DNA of 64,000 nucleotides from Vibrio ruber DSM 16370 (GTDB lineage Bacteria; Pseudomonadota; Gammaproteobacteria; Enterobacterales; Vibrionaceae): assembly GCF_900163965.1 (NCBI RefSeq), contig NZ_FULE01000031.1, positions 278,076 to 342,075 of the forward strand, given 5' to 3'. The position numbers and the translations under genes were made by a program. The notes under the pieces are model-generated. The model saw only the letters and a program-made list of their open reading frames with translations, was not told the origin of the DNA and searched no databases. Numbering within the stretch: position 1 is the first letter of the stretch; every line of letters begins with the position of its first letter. Shown one piece after another: positions 29,711 through 38,875 of this stretch.

Positions 29711-29739
29711 GTGTTATTCATCGGATGATCAGTAATCAC

Positions 29740-30369
29740 TTAAAGTGGCATGAAGCAAACGCCGGTTCCCGCGAGTCCGCAATAACCATCCGGATTTTTT
29801 GCCAGATATTGCTGGTGGTAACTCTCCGCAAAGTAATAAGGCCCGGCAGACAGGATCTCGGTGGTGATTTGTCCCTTGCCCTCACTATTGAGTGATTTCT
29901 GATAGGTTTGTCGGGAATGTTCTGCGATTAAGCGTTGTTTGTCATGATAAACGTAGATCACGGAACGGTACTGCGTACCGAGATCGTTGCCCTGACGCAT
30001 TCCCTGTGTTGGATCGTGGTTTTCCCAGAAATAACCCAGTAATGTTTCCAACGAGATCTGTTGTGGCTGATAAATGACACGGACGACTTCGGCATGACCG
30101 GTTTGGCCGGTACATACTTCTTCATAGGTCGGATTGGGTGTATAGCCGCCAGAGTATCCGACAGATGTAGAAATGACTCCGGGAAGTTGCCAGAACAGTC
30201 TTTCCGCACCCCAGAAACAGCCCATCCCAATCAATATTTTTTGTTGACCTTTTTCTGGTTCAGCCGTGAGGCGGGAGTGATTGACAAAATGACTGTCTTC
30301 AATTTCAAGTGGTGTAAAACGACCTTTCAGAGCGGTTTCTTCTGTAACCATCTGTTGTTTGTCTGACAT
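29740..30369 (-). CDS. msrA: Peptide-methionine (S)-S-oxide reductase MsrA
   Basis: Reduces methionine S-sulfoxide in proteins, using thioredoxin. It has 209 residues (E. coli 212). The catalytic motif GCFWGAE includes Cys51 (approximately). Further conserved parts are [18 protein letters not shown] and [23 protein letters not shown]. The C-terminal CGLAGTGVC supplies the two resolving cysteines. It is transcribed leftward, with an AAAGG SD. It is divergent from tamA, as in E. coli. Confidence 0.97.
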   Translation of the reverse strand: MSDKQQMVTEETALKGRFTPLEIEDSHFVNHSRLTAEPEKGQQKILIGMGCFWGAERLFWQLPGVISTSVGYSGGYTPNPTYEEVCTGQTGHAEVVRVIYQPQQISLETLLGYFWENHDPTQGMRQGNDLGTQYRSVIYVYHDKQRLIAEHSRQTYQKSLNSEGKGQITTEILSAGPYYFAESYHQQYLAKNPDGYCGLAGTGVCFMPL

Positions 30370-30784
30370 GAGTTTACCTTTCTTTCTTCAGGTGAAATAT
30401 GAATGCTGAACCTTGAGGGCACCGAGAGTATAAATGTAGTGCATTTTGGATAAGGCGCGAACCCGGTTATTGTTTTCCTGCGGTTAAAACGAGCAGAACA
30501 TGATGATGTTGTACTCAATTGTGTGAAAACTGTTAACCAGCTTCCAAACGATGAGTGATAGGGGCTCGATTTCAGCGGGATGATTCTAGCGGATGTGAGT
30601 ATGTTTTTGGGTGACAGGTTCCGCATATCTACCGGATCGCAGTCGATAAACGACATGCTCGGAGCACTGAATTGAAACAAATCATGTCTGAAATGACAAG
30701 TGGATGAAATAACAACGTGTATGAAACGGCAAAATTTACGCTGAGCATACAGACGAATGACTTATCTACGGTTAAGATATTGTT
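30370..30784. other. Intergenic region between msrA and tamA
   Basis: About 450 bases without a recognisable gene. On the minus strand TATACT lies near the msrA start and could be its -10. The rest contains only short frames without SD or membrane or family features. I see no tRNA, terminator or repeat here. Confidence 0.5.
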
Positions 30785-30812
30785 TTGACGCTTTATCCTG
30801 TGACTTGATACA
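30785..30812 (+). promoter_or_regulatory. Candidate sigma-70 promoter of tamA
   Basis: TTGACG (30785-30790) and GATACA (30807-30812) are 16 bases apart. The predicted start would be within a few bases of the tamA ATG (30821), so the transcript would be leaderless or nearly so. The ATG has no SD in front of it, which fits that idea. Confidence 0.45.
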
Positions 30813-30820
30813 ACGGTTGT

Positions 30821-32539
30821 ATGAGACAATATTTTACGCTTTTGGGGTTATTATTTGGGCTATGTTTCTCTGCTGTCTCTGCGGAGCGTCAGATATCCCT
30901 TTCTATCGATGGGCTGGACGGTGATTTGTATGACAACGTCGAGGCCTATCTGTCGTCTGTTTCTCCCAAAGATTATTCCCCCAGTCTACGTTTTCAGGCG
31001 CGTCTTGAAGACAACATATCACAGGCACTACAGGCGCTTGGCTACTATCACCCGACCATTCGTTTTGCATTCAATCAGGAAGACGCTGAAATCACGGTTC
31101 ACGTGGATCCCGGGCCGCCGACACGAATTGAGTCTGTCGATATTCAGTTGTTGGGGGATGCCCATCAAGATGAGTATTTTCAGCGCGTTGTGCAAGCAAG
31201 CCAGCTGAAAAAGGGGGAGATTCTCAACCACGGTGATTATGAACAACTGAAATCCAAACTACAAAGTCTGGCGCTGGAACGTGGTTATTTTAACACGAAG
31301 TTTGCTGAGAATCGTCTGGAAATCTTAAAAGATGACAATTTGGCCCGGGTCGTATTGCATTTTGATAGCGGGCTTCGTTATCGTTTTGGTAAGACGACGA
31401 TGGTCGGGAGCCAGATTGACCCGGAGCGCGTCGCGTCGTTACAGACCTATCGGCCGGGAGACCCGTATCAGGTATCTAAAGTCGGTGAGTTTAACCAACG
31501 TCTCGCGAATACCGACTGGTTTTCTTCAGTTTTGGTCGAACCGGACTTGACTCATCTCGATACACAGCAAAATTTACCGATGAATGTGACCCTGAGCCCG
31601 GCCAGTCAAAACCAGATTGAAACGGGAGCCGGTTATTCGACTGACGTCGGGCCGACCGTGTTACTGAAGTGGAATAAGCCCTGGATCAACAATAAAGGGC
31701 ACAGTTTCAGTAGCAGTTTCTCTTTGTCAAACCCGGAACAGCTCGTCACGACAAGTTATAAAATACCGTTGGAAGATGTGTTGAATCAGTATTACGAATT
31801 GCAATACGGTCTGAAACGGGTCGATAAGCTGGATACAAAAAGTATTGAATCTAACCTCTCGGTTGAAAGGCATTGGCGGTTGTCGAATGGGTGGCACCGG
31901 ACACTGTTCACGCGTTATCTGATTGAGAACTATGAATTGGGAACGCTGGATGACGTCGGGCAGTTTGTTTTGCCGGGGATTACATTTTCCCGAACCCGGG
32001 TTCGTGGTAAGCGCTTGCTTACATGGGGCGACAAAGAAACGCTGACATTAGAATACGGCAATGAGCATTTGCACTCAGAAACCGATATTTTGAGAATTCA
32101 GGCGGGGACATCGTGGATTCGCACTTATGAGCAACGTCATCGCGGACTATTCCGTCTGGGAGGCGGAGCCAATTTGGTGGATGATTTCAGTCAGGTTTCC
32201 CCATCATTGAGATTTTTTGCCGGGGGTGATAACAGTATTCGCGGCTATTCATATGAATCGATCTCACCGCGAGATGCGAAGGGAGCTCTGAGCGGTGCAA
32301 AATATCTTGCGACAGCATCACTGGAGTATCAATACAATCTCTATGGTAACTGGTGGGCGGCACTGTTTTATGATTATGGGGATGCGTTCAACTCGACACC
32401 GAACTGGAAAAGAGGGACGGGCGTCGGTGTACGATGGGTTTCGCCGATAGGCCCGGTACGTCTTGATTTTGCCTGGGGACTGGATGCAACCCCCGGGGAT
32501 GAGTTCCATATACACTTCACTCTGGGGCCGGAGTTATGA
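30821..32539 (+). CDS. tamA: Translocation and assembly module outer-membrane subunit TamA
   Basis: An Omp85-family outer-membrane protein that works with TamB in membrane protein assembly and lipid transport. It has 572 residues (E. coli 577). The signal peptide is MRQYFTLLGLLFGLCFSAVSA. POTRA-like repeats fill about residues 22-260. The C-terminal 16-strand barrel has the Omp85 motif FFAGGDNSIRGYSYESISP and ends with a beta strand (FHIHFTLGPEL). The stop overlaps the tamB ATG by four bases (ATGA). Confidence 0.96.
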   Translation: MRQYFTLLGLLFGLCFSAVSAERQISLSIDGLDGDLYDNVEAYLSSVSPKDYSPSLRFQARLEDNISQALQALGYYHPTIRFAFNQEDAEITVHVDPGPPTRIESVDIQLLGDAHQDEYFQRVVQASQLKKGEILNHGDYEQLKSKLQSLALERGYFNTKFAENRLEILKDDNLARVVLHFDSGLRYRFGKTTMVGSQIDPERVASLQTYRPGDPYQVSKVGEFNQRLANTDWFSSVLVEPDLTHLDTQQNLPMNVTLSPASQNQIETGAGYSTDVGPTVLLKWNKPWINNKGHSFSSSFSLSNPEQLVTTSYKIPLEDVLNQYYELQYGLKRVDKLDTKSIESNLSVERHWRLSNGWHRTLFTRYLIENYELGTLDDVGQFVLPGITFSRTRVRGKRLLTWGDKETLTLEYGNEHLHSETDILRIQAGTSWIRTYEQRHRGLFRLGGGANLVDDFSQVSPSLRFFAGGDNSIRGYSYESISPRDAKGALSGAKYLATASLEYQYNLYGNWWAALFYDYGDAFNSTPNWKRGTGVGVRWVSPIGPVRLDFAWGLDATPGDEFHIHFTLGPEL

Positions 32540-35500
32540 TTCGGTTTGCGTTACGTACCAGCCAATGGCTGATGATTGCAATCGCGTTGCTGCTTGCAGT
32601 TCTGATAACGTTGACGGGATTTCTGCTCTATACACCGGCAGGACTGCATTTGGCAGTCTCGGGGGCTGAGCGGTTTGTCCCCGGCTTGCAGATCAGCCGG
32701 GCTGAAGGGATTTTAGCCGGGAAACTCGACTTGTATGATGTGGCATACCAAGATGCGCAGACTCAATTGAAGCTGCAACATGTCGGATTGTCGGTTCGCA
32801 GTCGTTGTCTGTTTCAACCGGCATTGTGCCTTGATTCCCTGACGGTCAGTCATGTGCAGGTCTCTGTGGCGGCAAGTAACCAATCTTCTGATGCGGATAA
32901 AAATACCCCGGCGGCCGAGCCTGTCTTCAGTTTACCGATACCGTTGTCAGTCTCGCATTTTTCACTGGAAGATGTGACGCTGGCCTTACCGCAAACGCAG
33001 CTACAGTGGCAAACATTAAGTGGCGGGCTGTCATGGTATCGCAGCCGTCTGACCCTCGATAAAGTAGCACTCAATCAGACTCGTCTTGAGCTCGCCTCGT
33101 CACCCGCAACACAGCAGAGTGCTGCGACGTCGTTGGGCAACTTTTCCTATCCTGCGGTGACATTGCCTGAGATATGGATTCCGATCGATATTCGTTTGAA
33201 TCAGTTACGCTTGACGGATATGCATATTCGCAGTGAAAGCGACCATCAGATTCAAACACTCCAGTTATCCGCGCAGGCATACCGACACCGGATTCACATT
33301 GAACATGTCGATGTAACCACACCAGAAATCGCAGCCGATGGTCGTGGAAATATCACGTTATCCGGAGGTTATCCACTGGATATAAACATCAATTCAGTGT
33401 TGCACGTACCGGAACTATCAGGGCAACGTGTCACGGCAAAAGCCCATGGTAGTGTGGCAAAGATGCAGCTATCTGCTACGTTGGGTGAACGGGTTCAGGG
33501 AAGTATTTCGGCACAACTTGAACCGCTGACTGCCGGTTTTCCTTTTGATATCACTGTGGATAATCTTGCCGGACAGTGGCCTCTTTCCGGTGATGCACAG
33601 TATCAGTTGGATCTTGGGCATGTCAGTGTGAAAGGAAAACTCGATCAATATCAGCTTGCCTTACAAGGGTTGGTTCACGGCCAAGAGATACCATCGACTC
33701 AGATTGATATTTCCGGTCAGGGAACGCTTACTCAGCTTGACCTGTCAGCATTGCAAATCAAGACGCTCAACGGGGTAATTCGCGGGCAAAGTCAGCTTGC
33801 GTGGCAAAAAGGCTTCACGTTCGGTTCACAGTTATCACTTCAGCAGATTGAGCCTCAGGCACAGTGGCCTGAGCTATCCGGAAAATTAGGCGGACAGATC
33901 GATCTGAAAGCTGCCGTATCCGGTCAGAAGTGGCAACTTGATGTGACCCGGCTGGAGCTGAACGGGCAGTTCCAGCAATACCCGTTACATGTCTCTGGAC
34001 CCTTGACTCTTTCCGGTGGGGCGCAAGAGAATCAGCTCCAAGCCATGACCCCGGGGTTAATTCTTTCTCACGGTAAAAATCAGCTGCGGATCAAGGGGCG
34101 TTTGGATCAGCACTGGGATATGAACGTGCATCTCTCCGTCCCTGATTTAGCGAAAAGCCTCCCGGGAGGGAAAGGCGATATCCGAGGCGGTATCCGCTTA
34201 CGAGGCAACTTCAGTCATCCTGAAGCGGAGATAGCACTGACCGGAACGCAGCTTCAGTGGCAAGACCAAATCCAAGCCAATCAGGTTTCTCTGCATGGCA
34301 AGATCAGTGATTTGATTCAGGGACGGGGTGATGTTGTACTGAACCTAAAGCAGGGACGTTATCAGCAATATATACTGAACACCGTGATGTTCAGCGGGCG
34401 CGGAGATTTATCGCAACATCTGTTCAATCTTGATGCCGATACGTCAGAAGGCCGTGTTCAGCTTCAGGTGTCGGGGTCAACTGATCGGACATTTCGTCGT
34501 TGGCAAGGGACGTTGGCGCGTGCCACATTATCAGTGGAAAAACATCAACTGACGCTCCGGTCACCTGTCAGTATCGATTTGCGTCCTCCGACGCGACAAT
34601 TGAGTGTTCAGGCGCACTGTTGGCAGGATAACTCCGCCTCATTATGTCTCGATCAAGATATTACGATCAGCCCGTCATCCGGACAACTGCATGTGTCCCT
34701 CAGTCAGCTTGATCTGGCTCGTCTGGTTTATCTGTTGCCGGAAGAAACCACACTGAAAGGCCGTGTTAATGCTGAAGCTTTTCTGAGCTGGAAGCAGGGC
34801 GAAGACCAGCAGCTTCCCCCGAAAGCACACTTAACGGTGCTCGTTGAGCAAGGCCGGTTAAAGCAGCAGATTGCGATGAAATCATTCGTTGTCGCATGGC
34901 ATAAGATGAAACTTCAAATGGATCTCGAAGACAATCATCTTGCGGCCACTGGCCAGATTGACCTTGCCGACCATGGTGCACTTGATTTAGCGGTGATGAT
35001 CCCGGATATCAGACAGCAGCAAAAGCAGATGACGGCAAATATCGATATCAATCGGTTGGATCTGAGTCTGATGCAATCTCTCCTGGGCGATTACAGTGAG
35101 TTTCATTCTATTGCTGACGGTCATCTGAAAGTTCATGGTGATTTATTACATCCACAGGTCACGGGAGCACTGGCTGTCAGCCAAATCCGATTACAGGGGA
35201 AAGTCACACCGGTCGATATTCGTCAGGGGAATATTGATATTCAGTTTAAGGGCTATCAGGCACAGCTTGCGGCATTGGTGCAGACACCGGAAGGAGATTT
35301 GCATCTTCAGGGCGATGCTGACTGGACGAGACTGGATGACTGGGCAGTTCATTCCCGGTTGTATGCTAACGGAGTCGATATTGATTTCCCCCCTTATGTG
35401 AAGCTCAAGGCTATCCCGGATATGACGCTGACGCTGACCCCGAAAGTCGCGAGAGTTGAAGGCTCGGTTGAGTTGCCGGAAGGGAAGATTACCGTTGATC

Positions 35501-36297
35501 AACTGCCGGATAGTGCAGTTCAGGTGTCATCGGATCAAGTGATTATTCAAGATGCTCAGCCGATTAAGCAATCACAATCGCTGCCGTTTACTCTGGAAAG
35601 TAAAGTGACCGTGAAGATTGGTTCAGGCGTGCGCCTGTCAGCCTTCGGGCTGGATGGTAAGCTGCAAGGTGAACTGACGATTTCACAGCGGGACAACACG
35701 CCATTCATGACCGGAGAAGTTAATATTCTGAACGGGACGTATCGTTCGCTGGGGCAAGATTTGGTCATTCAACAAGGAAAAGTCATTTTGAATGGCCCGA
35801 TCAGTCAACCTTATGTGTCGATTACCGCAATTCGTAATCCTGAGAATATTGCCGATAATGTCACGGCAGGGATCAAAGTGAACGGGCCGGCTGATAATCC
35901 GTCCGTGTCGGTTTTTTCCGAGCCGGCCATGGCGCAGGCCAATGCGCTCTCTTACTTAATTCGCGGACAAAATCTCGATGCGGAGTCGAATAATGGCGCA
36001 TTAACGACGAGCCTGATTGGTTTGAGCCTCGCTCAGAGCGGCAAACTGGTCGGAGAGCTCGGTCAGGTATTCGGAGTGCAGGATCTCCAGTTAGATACCT
36101 CTGGTTCGGGAGAACAGTCTCAGGTGACGGTCAGTGGATATATCCTGCCGGGATTGCAAGTGAAATATGGGGTTGGTATTTTTAACTCCGTCGGTGAATT
36201 TACGGTGCGTTATCGGCTGATGAGTGATCTGTATATTGAGGCGATCTCCGGGCTGACAAGTACCATGAATGTCTTGTATCAGTTTGAATTTAATTAA
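32536..36297 (+). CDS. tamB: Translocation and assembly module inner-membrane subunit TamB
   Basis: A very long AsmA-like bridge protein, 1253 residues (E. coli 1259). It is anchored by one N-terminal helix (WLMIAIALLLAVLITLTGFLLY, about residues 12-33). The rest is a long beta-taco that spans the periplasm and is thought to carry phospholipids. The C-terminal DUF490 domain, near residues 900-1253, includes TGEVNILNGTYRSLGQDL and SYLIRGQNLD, and ends VLYQFEFN. No frameshift is seen. It is coupled to tamA and followed by the ytfP-type gene, as in E. coli. Confidence 0.96.
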   Translation: MIRFALRTSQWLMIAIALLLAVLITLTGFLLYTPAGLHLAVSGAERFVPGLQISRAEGILAGKLDLYDVAYQDAQTQLKLQHVGLSVRSRCLFQPALCLDSLTVSHVQVSVAASNQSSDADKNTPAAEPVFSLPIPLSVSHFSLEDVTLALPQTQLQWQTLSGGLSWYRSRLTLDKVALNQTRLELASSPATQQSAATSLGNFSYPAVTLPEIWIPIDIRLNQLRLTDMHIRSESDHQIQTLQLSAQAYRHRIHIEHVDVTTPEIAADGRGNITLSGGYPLDININSVLHVPELSGQRVTAKAHGSVAKMQLSATLGERVQGSISAQLEPLTAGFPFDITVDNLAGQWPLSGDAQYQLDLGHVSVKGKLDQYQLALQGLVHGQEIPSTQIDISGQGTLTQLDLSALQIKTLNGVIRGQSQLAWQKGFTFGSQLSLQQIEPQAQWPELSGKLGGQIDLKAAVSGQKWQLDVTRLELNGQFQQYPLHVSGPLTLSGGAQENQLQAMTPGLILSHGKNQLRIKGRLDQHWDMNVHLSVPDLAKSLPGGKGDIRGGIRLRGNFSHPEAEIALTGTQLQWQDQIQANQVSLHGKISDLIQGRGDVVLNLKQGRYQQYILNTVMFSGRGDLSQHLFNLDADTSEGRVQLQVSGSTDRTFRRWQGTLARATLSVEKHQLTLRSPVSIDLRPPTRQLSVQAHCWQDNSASLCLDQDITISPSSGQLHVSLSQLDLARLVYLLPEETTLKGRVNAEAFLSWKQGEDQQLPPKAHLTVLVEQGRLKQQIAMKSFVVAWHKMKLQMDLEDNHLAATGQIDLADHGALDLAVMIPDIRQQQKQMTANIDINRLDLSLMQSLLGDYSEFHSIADGHLKVHGDLLHPQVTGALAVSQIRLQGKVTPVDIRQGNIDIQFKGYQAQLAALVQTPEGDLHLQGDADWTRLDDWAVHSRLYANGVDIDFPPYVKLKAIPDMTLTLTPKVARVEGSVELPEGKITVDQLPDSAVQVSSDQVIIQDAQPIKQSQSLPFTLESKVTVKIGSGVRLSAFGLDGKLQGELTISQRDNTPFMTGEVNILNGTYRSLGQDLVIQQGKVILNGPISQPYVSITAIRNPENIADNVTAGIKVNGPADNPSVSVFSEPAMAQANALSYLIRGQNLDAESNNGALTTSLIGLSLAQSGKLVGELGQVFGVQDLQLDTSGSGEQSQVTVSGYILPGLQVKYGVGIFNSVGEFTVRYRLMSDLYIEAISGLTSTMNVLYQFEFN

Positions 36298-36456
36298 GAG
36301 CCGCGGGGAGCTGGTCTGGTGCCATCCACCCACATTGATGAAAGATAGCTGGTTTCATGATTTCTACGTGAAGAGCGTCTATTGTTAGAGGTGTCGCGCT
36401 GAAATTATGAGGTCTGACTCTGATAAACGTGATGAGAGAATAAACAAGGAGTGTTT

Positions 36457-36810
36457 ATGCAGCAGCAACATTTAGTGTTTGTCTACGGTACGTTACGTCA
36501 TGGAGAAGTTAATCACTGGCATCTGGGAGACAGCCCGATGCTGGGATATTACGAAACACCACCGGAATTCACCTTATTTGATCTCGGACCTTACCCGGGA
36601 TTGATTGACGGACATCAGTCAGTCATGGGGGAAATCTATGTCGTTGATGAGCAGATTTTATCCCGCCTCGATGAGCTGGAAGATGTGCCTGTTGAATACC
36701 GCAGAGAGCAAATCGAAACACCTTTCGGCATGGCTTGGATCTATTTTTATCAGGATGTATCTAAGCTGACTCAGACGATCGCATCCGGAGACTGGTGTCA
36801 GCGGATCTGA
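36457..36810 (+). CDS. ytfP: Gamma-glutamylcyclotransferase-like protein YtfP
   Basis: A 117-residue GGCT-fold protein. The substrate-binding loop reads VYGTLRHGEVNHW (about residues 8-20), and LDELEDVP carries the probable catalytic glutamate. E. coli YtfP (113 aa) is also directly downstream of tamB and upstream of ppa. The true substrate is unproven. I chose ATG 36457 because aaggag is five bases upstream; the GTG at 36451 lies inside the SD. Confidence 0.92.
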   Translation: MQQQHLVFVYGTLRHGEVNHWHLGDSPMLGYYETPPEFTLFDLGPYPGLIDGHQSVMGEIYVVDEQILSRLDELEDVPVEYRREQIETPFGMAWIYFYQDVSKLTQTIASGDWCQRI

Positions 36811-36843
36811 GCTTAAAAGGCATTGATCGTGTAACCACCAAAT

Positions 36844-36875
36844 AAAAAAGGAGAGATTAAAATCTCTCCTTTTTT
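36844..36875. terminator. Bidirectional terminator between ytfP and ppa
   Basis: A 15-bp perfect inverted repeat, AAAAAAGGAGAGATT (36844-36858) and AATCTCTCCTTTTTT (36861-36875), lies between two convergent genes. It gives T runs on both strands, so it can end both transcripts. Confidence 0.92.
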
Positions 36876-36890
36876 CAGCCAAAAGACCGA

Positions 36891-37421
36891 TTATTTGTTT
36901 TGCGCACGCTCATAAGAGGATTGGATCTCTGCGCGAGCGGATGCTGCATCTTCCCAGCCATCAACTTTGACCCATTTTCCTGACTCAAGCTCTTTGTAGC
37001 GCTCGAAGAAATGTTTGATTTGTGCTTTCAGCAGCTCAGGCAGATCGTTGACATCCTGAATATGGTCATATTCTTTGGTCAGTTTTGAGTGAGGTACGGC
37101 AACAACTTTTGCATCTTCACCTGATTCATCGGTCATTTTCAGCACACCGACAGGGCGGCAGCGAATCACAGCACCGGGAACCAGTGGATAAGGTGTCGGG
37201 ACCAGTACGTCAACCGGGTCACCATCTAAAGAGAGCGTATTGTTTACATAACCGTAGTTACATGGGTAGAACATTGGCGTAGACATGAAGCGGTCTACAA
37301 ATACAGCACCAGACTCTTTGTCTACTTCATATTTGATTGGATCAGCATTCGCCGGGATTTCAATGACGACATAGATATCATCAGGCAGAGACTTACCTGC
37401 TGGTACGTTATTCAAACTCAT
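36891..37421 (-). CDS. ppa: Inorganic pyrophosphatase
   Basis: Family I soluble pyrophosphatase, which removes pyrophosphate from biosynthetic reactions. It has 176 residues, as in E. coli. The signature [12 protein letters not shown] carries the metal-binding aspartates near residue 66. Also conserved are [14 protein letters not shown] and the [14 protein letters not shown] segment. The SD (aaggaa) is 7 bases before the ATG. Confidence 0.98.
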   Translation of the reverse strand: MSLNNVPAGKSLPDDIYVVIEIPANADPIKYEVDKESGAVFVDRFMSTPMFYPCNYGYVNNTLSLDGDPVDVLVPTPYPLVPGAVIRCRPVGVLKMTDESGEDAKVVAVPHSKLTKEYDHIQDVNDLPELLKAQIKHFFERYKELESGKWVKVDGWEDAASARAEIQSSYERAQNK

Positions 37422-37523
37422 GAATGTATTCCTTACTGTTTAGCGGACGTTTTGAAGCGCCTATTATTATTCACTTCATCGTTGAACGCAAAAAGTGTTG
37501 ATCACTGAACGTGACGGGATAAG

Positions 37524-37545
37524 AAAAAGCGCCCGGAGGCGCTTT
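37524..37545 (-). terminator. Rho-independent terminator of fbp
   Basis: Arms aaagcgcc (37526-37533) and ggcgcttt (37538-37545) enclose CGGA. On the minus strand this reads as a TCCG loop closed by C-G, a UNCG-type tetraloop. It is followed by five T. It lies 12 bases past the fbp stop. Confidence 0.9.
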
Positions 37546-37557
37546 ATACAGAGAGGC

Positions 37558-38571
37558 TTAATTGTCTTTATGGGCTTCCAGAAATTCCTGAAGCTTGGTC
37601 ACCATGTTTTTTGAACCGACAAAAAATGGCACCCGTTGGTGTAGCTCTTGCGGATCAAGGTCAAGAATCCGGTTTATGCCATCAGTGGCGATACCACCGG
37701 CTTGTTCCATCAAAAATGCCATGGGATTACACTCGTAGAGCAGACGGAGTTTACCCTGTGGGTGACTGAGTGTACTTGGGTACAGATAGATCCCGCCTTT
37801 AAGCAAGTTACGGTGAAAATCAGCCACCAGTGAGCCGATATAACGTGAGGTATAAGGACGATTATCTTCCGGCACGTTTTCCTGACAGTACTTAATGTAT
37901 TTTTTCACCCCGGTCGGGAAACGAATGTAGTTGCCTTCGTTAATCGAATAGATTCTGCCGTCTTCTGGGATCATCATATTCTCGTGGGAGAGGCAGAATG
38001 TGCCCAACGACGGATCGTAAGTAAAGCCGTTGACGCCATTGCCGGTGGTGTACACCAACATGGTAGAAGAGCCGTAAATCACGTAGCCGGCTGCGACCTG
38101 TTTATGACCCGGTTGCAGAAAGTCTTCCGCCGTTGGTGTGGTGCCAATCGGGGAGACGCGATGGTAAATCGAGAAAATCGTTCCGACTGAGACATTCACA
38201 TCAATATTGGTTGAGCCGTCAAGCGGGTCCATCAACACGACGTACTTGGCATTCTTATTTAATTCTTTATTAAATATGATGGCTTCGTCTTCTTCTTCAC
38301 TCGCGACACCGCAGACTTGATCCCGGGCTTCAAGTGCAGCTTTAAACTTCTCATTGGCGTAGACGTCGAGTTTTTGCTGATCTTCGCCCTGAATGTTTTC
38401 CGTACCGACAGCGCCGGTAATATCTACAAGCCCCGCTTTATTGATTTCACGGTTTACGATTTTTGCTGCCAAACGTATCGAAGCAAGCAGGGAAGAGAGC
38501 TCTCCGCTTGCGTGAGGAAAATCGGTTTGTTTTTCAACAATGAATTCTCCTAAGGTTCTCATTTCTGACAT
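37558..38571 (-). CDS. fbp: Class 1 fructose-1,6-bisphosphatase
   Basis: Gluconeogenic enzyme that hydrolyses fructose 1,6-bisphosphate. It has 337 residues from ATG 38571 (E. coli 332). Metal-binding motifs are ASEEEDEA and [19 protein letters not shown] (near residues 110-128). The substrate region is GGIYLYPST. The AAGGAA SD is placed correctly for this start; a longer frame adds ten residues without support. It is divergent from mpl, as in E. coli. Confidence 0.98.
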   Translation of the reverse strand: MSEMRTLGEFIVEKQTDFPHASGELSSLLASIRLAAKIVNREINKAGLVDITGAVGTENIQGEDQQKLDVYANEKFKAALEARDQVCGVASEEEDEAIIFNKELNKNAKYVVLMDPLDGSTNIDVNVSVGTIFSIYHRVSPIGTTPTAEDFLQPGHKQVAAGYVIYGSSTMLVYTTGNGVNGFTYDPSLGTFCLSHENMMIPEDGRIYSINEGNYIRFPTGVKKYIKYCQENVPEDNRPYTSRYIGSLVADFHRNLLKGGIYLYPSTLSHPQGKLRLLYECNPMAFLMEQAGGIATDGINRILDLDPQELHQRVPFFVGSKNMVTKLQEFLEAHKDN

Positions 38572-38659
38572 GTTATTTCCTTGAAAAGCAATCATGAACA
38601 TTTACCATTCGTCTGAAAGACAGCAAATTGGCATTATGCAAATGGGCGATGGATGCCCT

Positions 38660-38693
38660 TTAAATAAGATTCTATGATCCAGATCTTATTTAA
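38660..38693. repeat. AT-rich perfect inverted repeat between fbp and mpl
   Basis: TTAAATAAGAT (38660-38670) and ATCTTATTTAA (38683-38693) are perfect inverted copies with 12 bases between. The dyad lies in the 304-base divergent region. The arm and spacer lengths suit a regulator-binding site or a cruciform. There is no adjoining T tract for termination. No regulator is assigned. Confidence 0.5.
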
Positions 38694-38875
38694 GGTAATA
38701 AAGTAACTGACTCAGATCTCATTTTTCACACAAGATACCGATAAGCGTGAATCCTGACAGGCTGAGGGTAAAATCTCTGTCGGATTGTCGATTTCAGACT
38801 CGCTTTTATGATGTGAATCATGATAATGAAGGTCAGTAAGATGAGCGAAAATCAGAACAGAGGACTGAGAGATTC

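Noticed and set aside
30590..30690. A 31-codon frame in the msrA-tamA gap
   Set aside because: Weak SD, no hydrophobic or conserved pattern. It is more likely chance.
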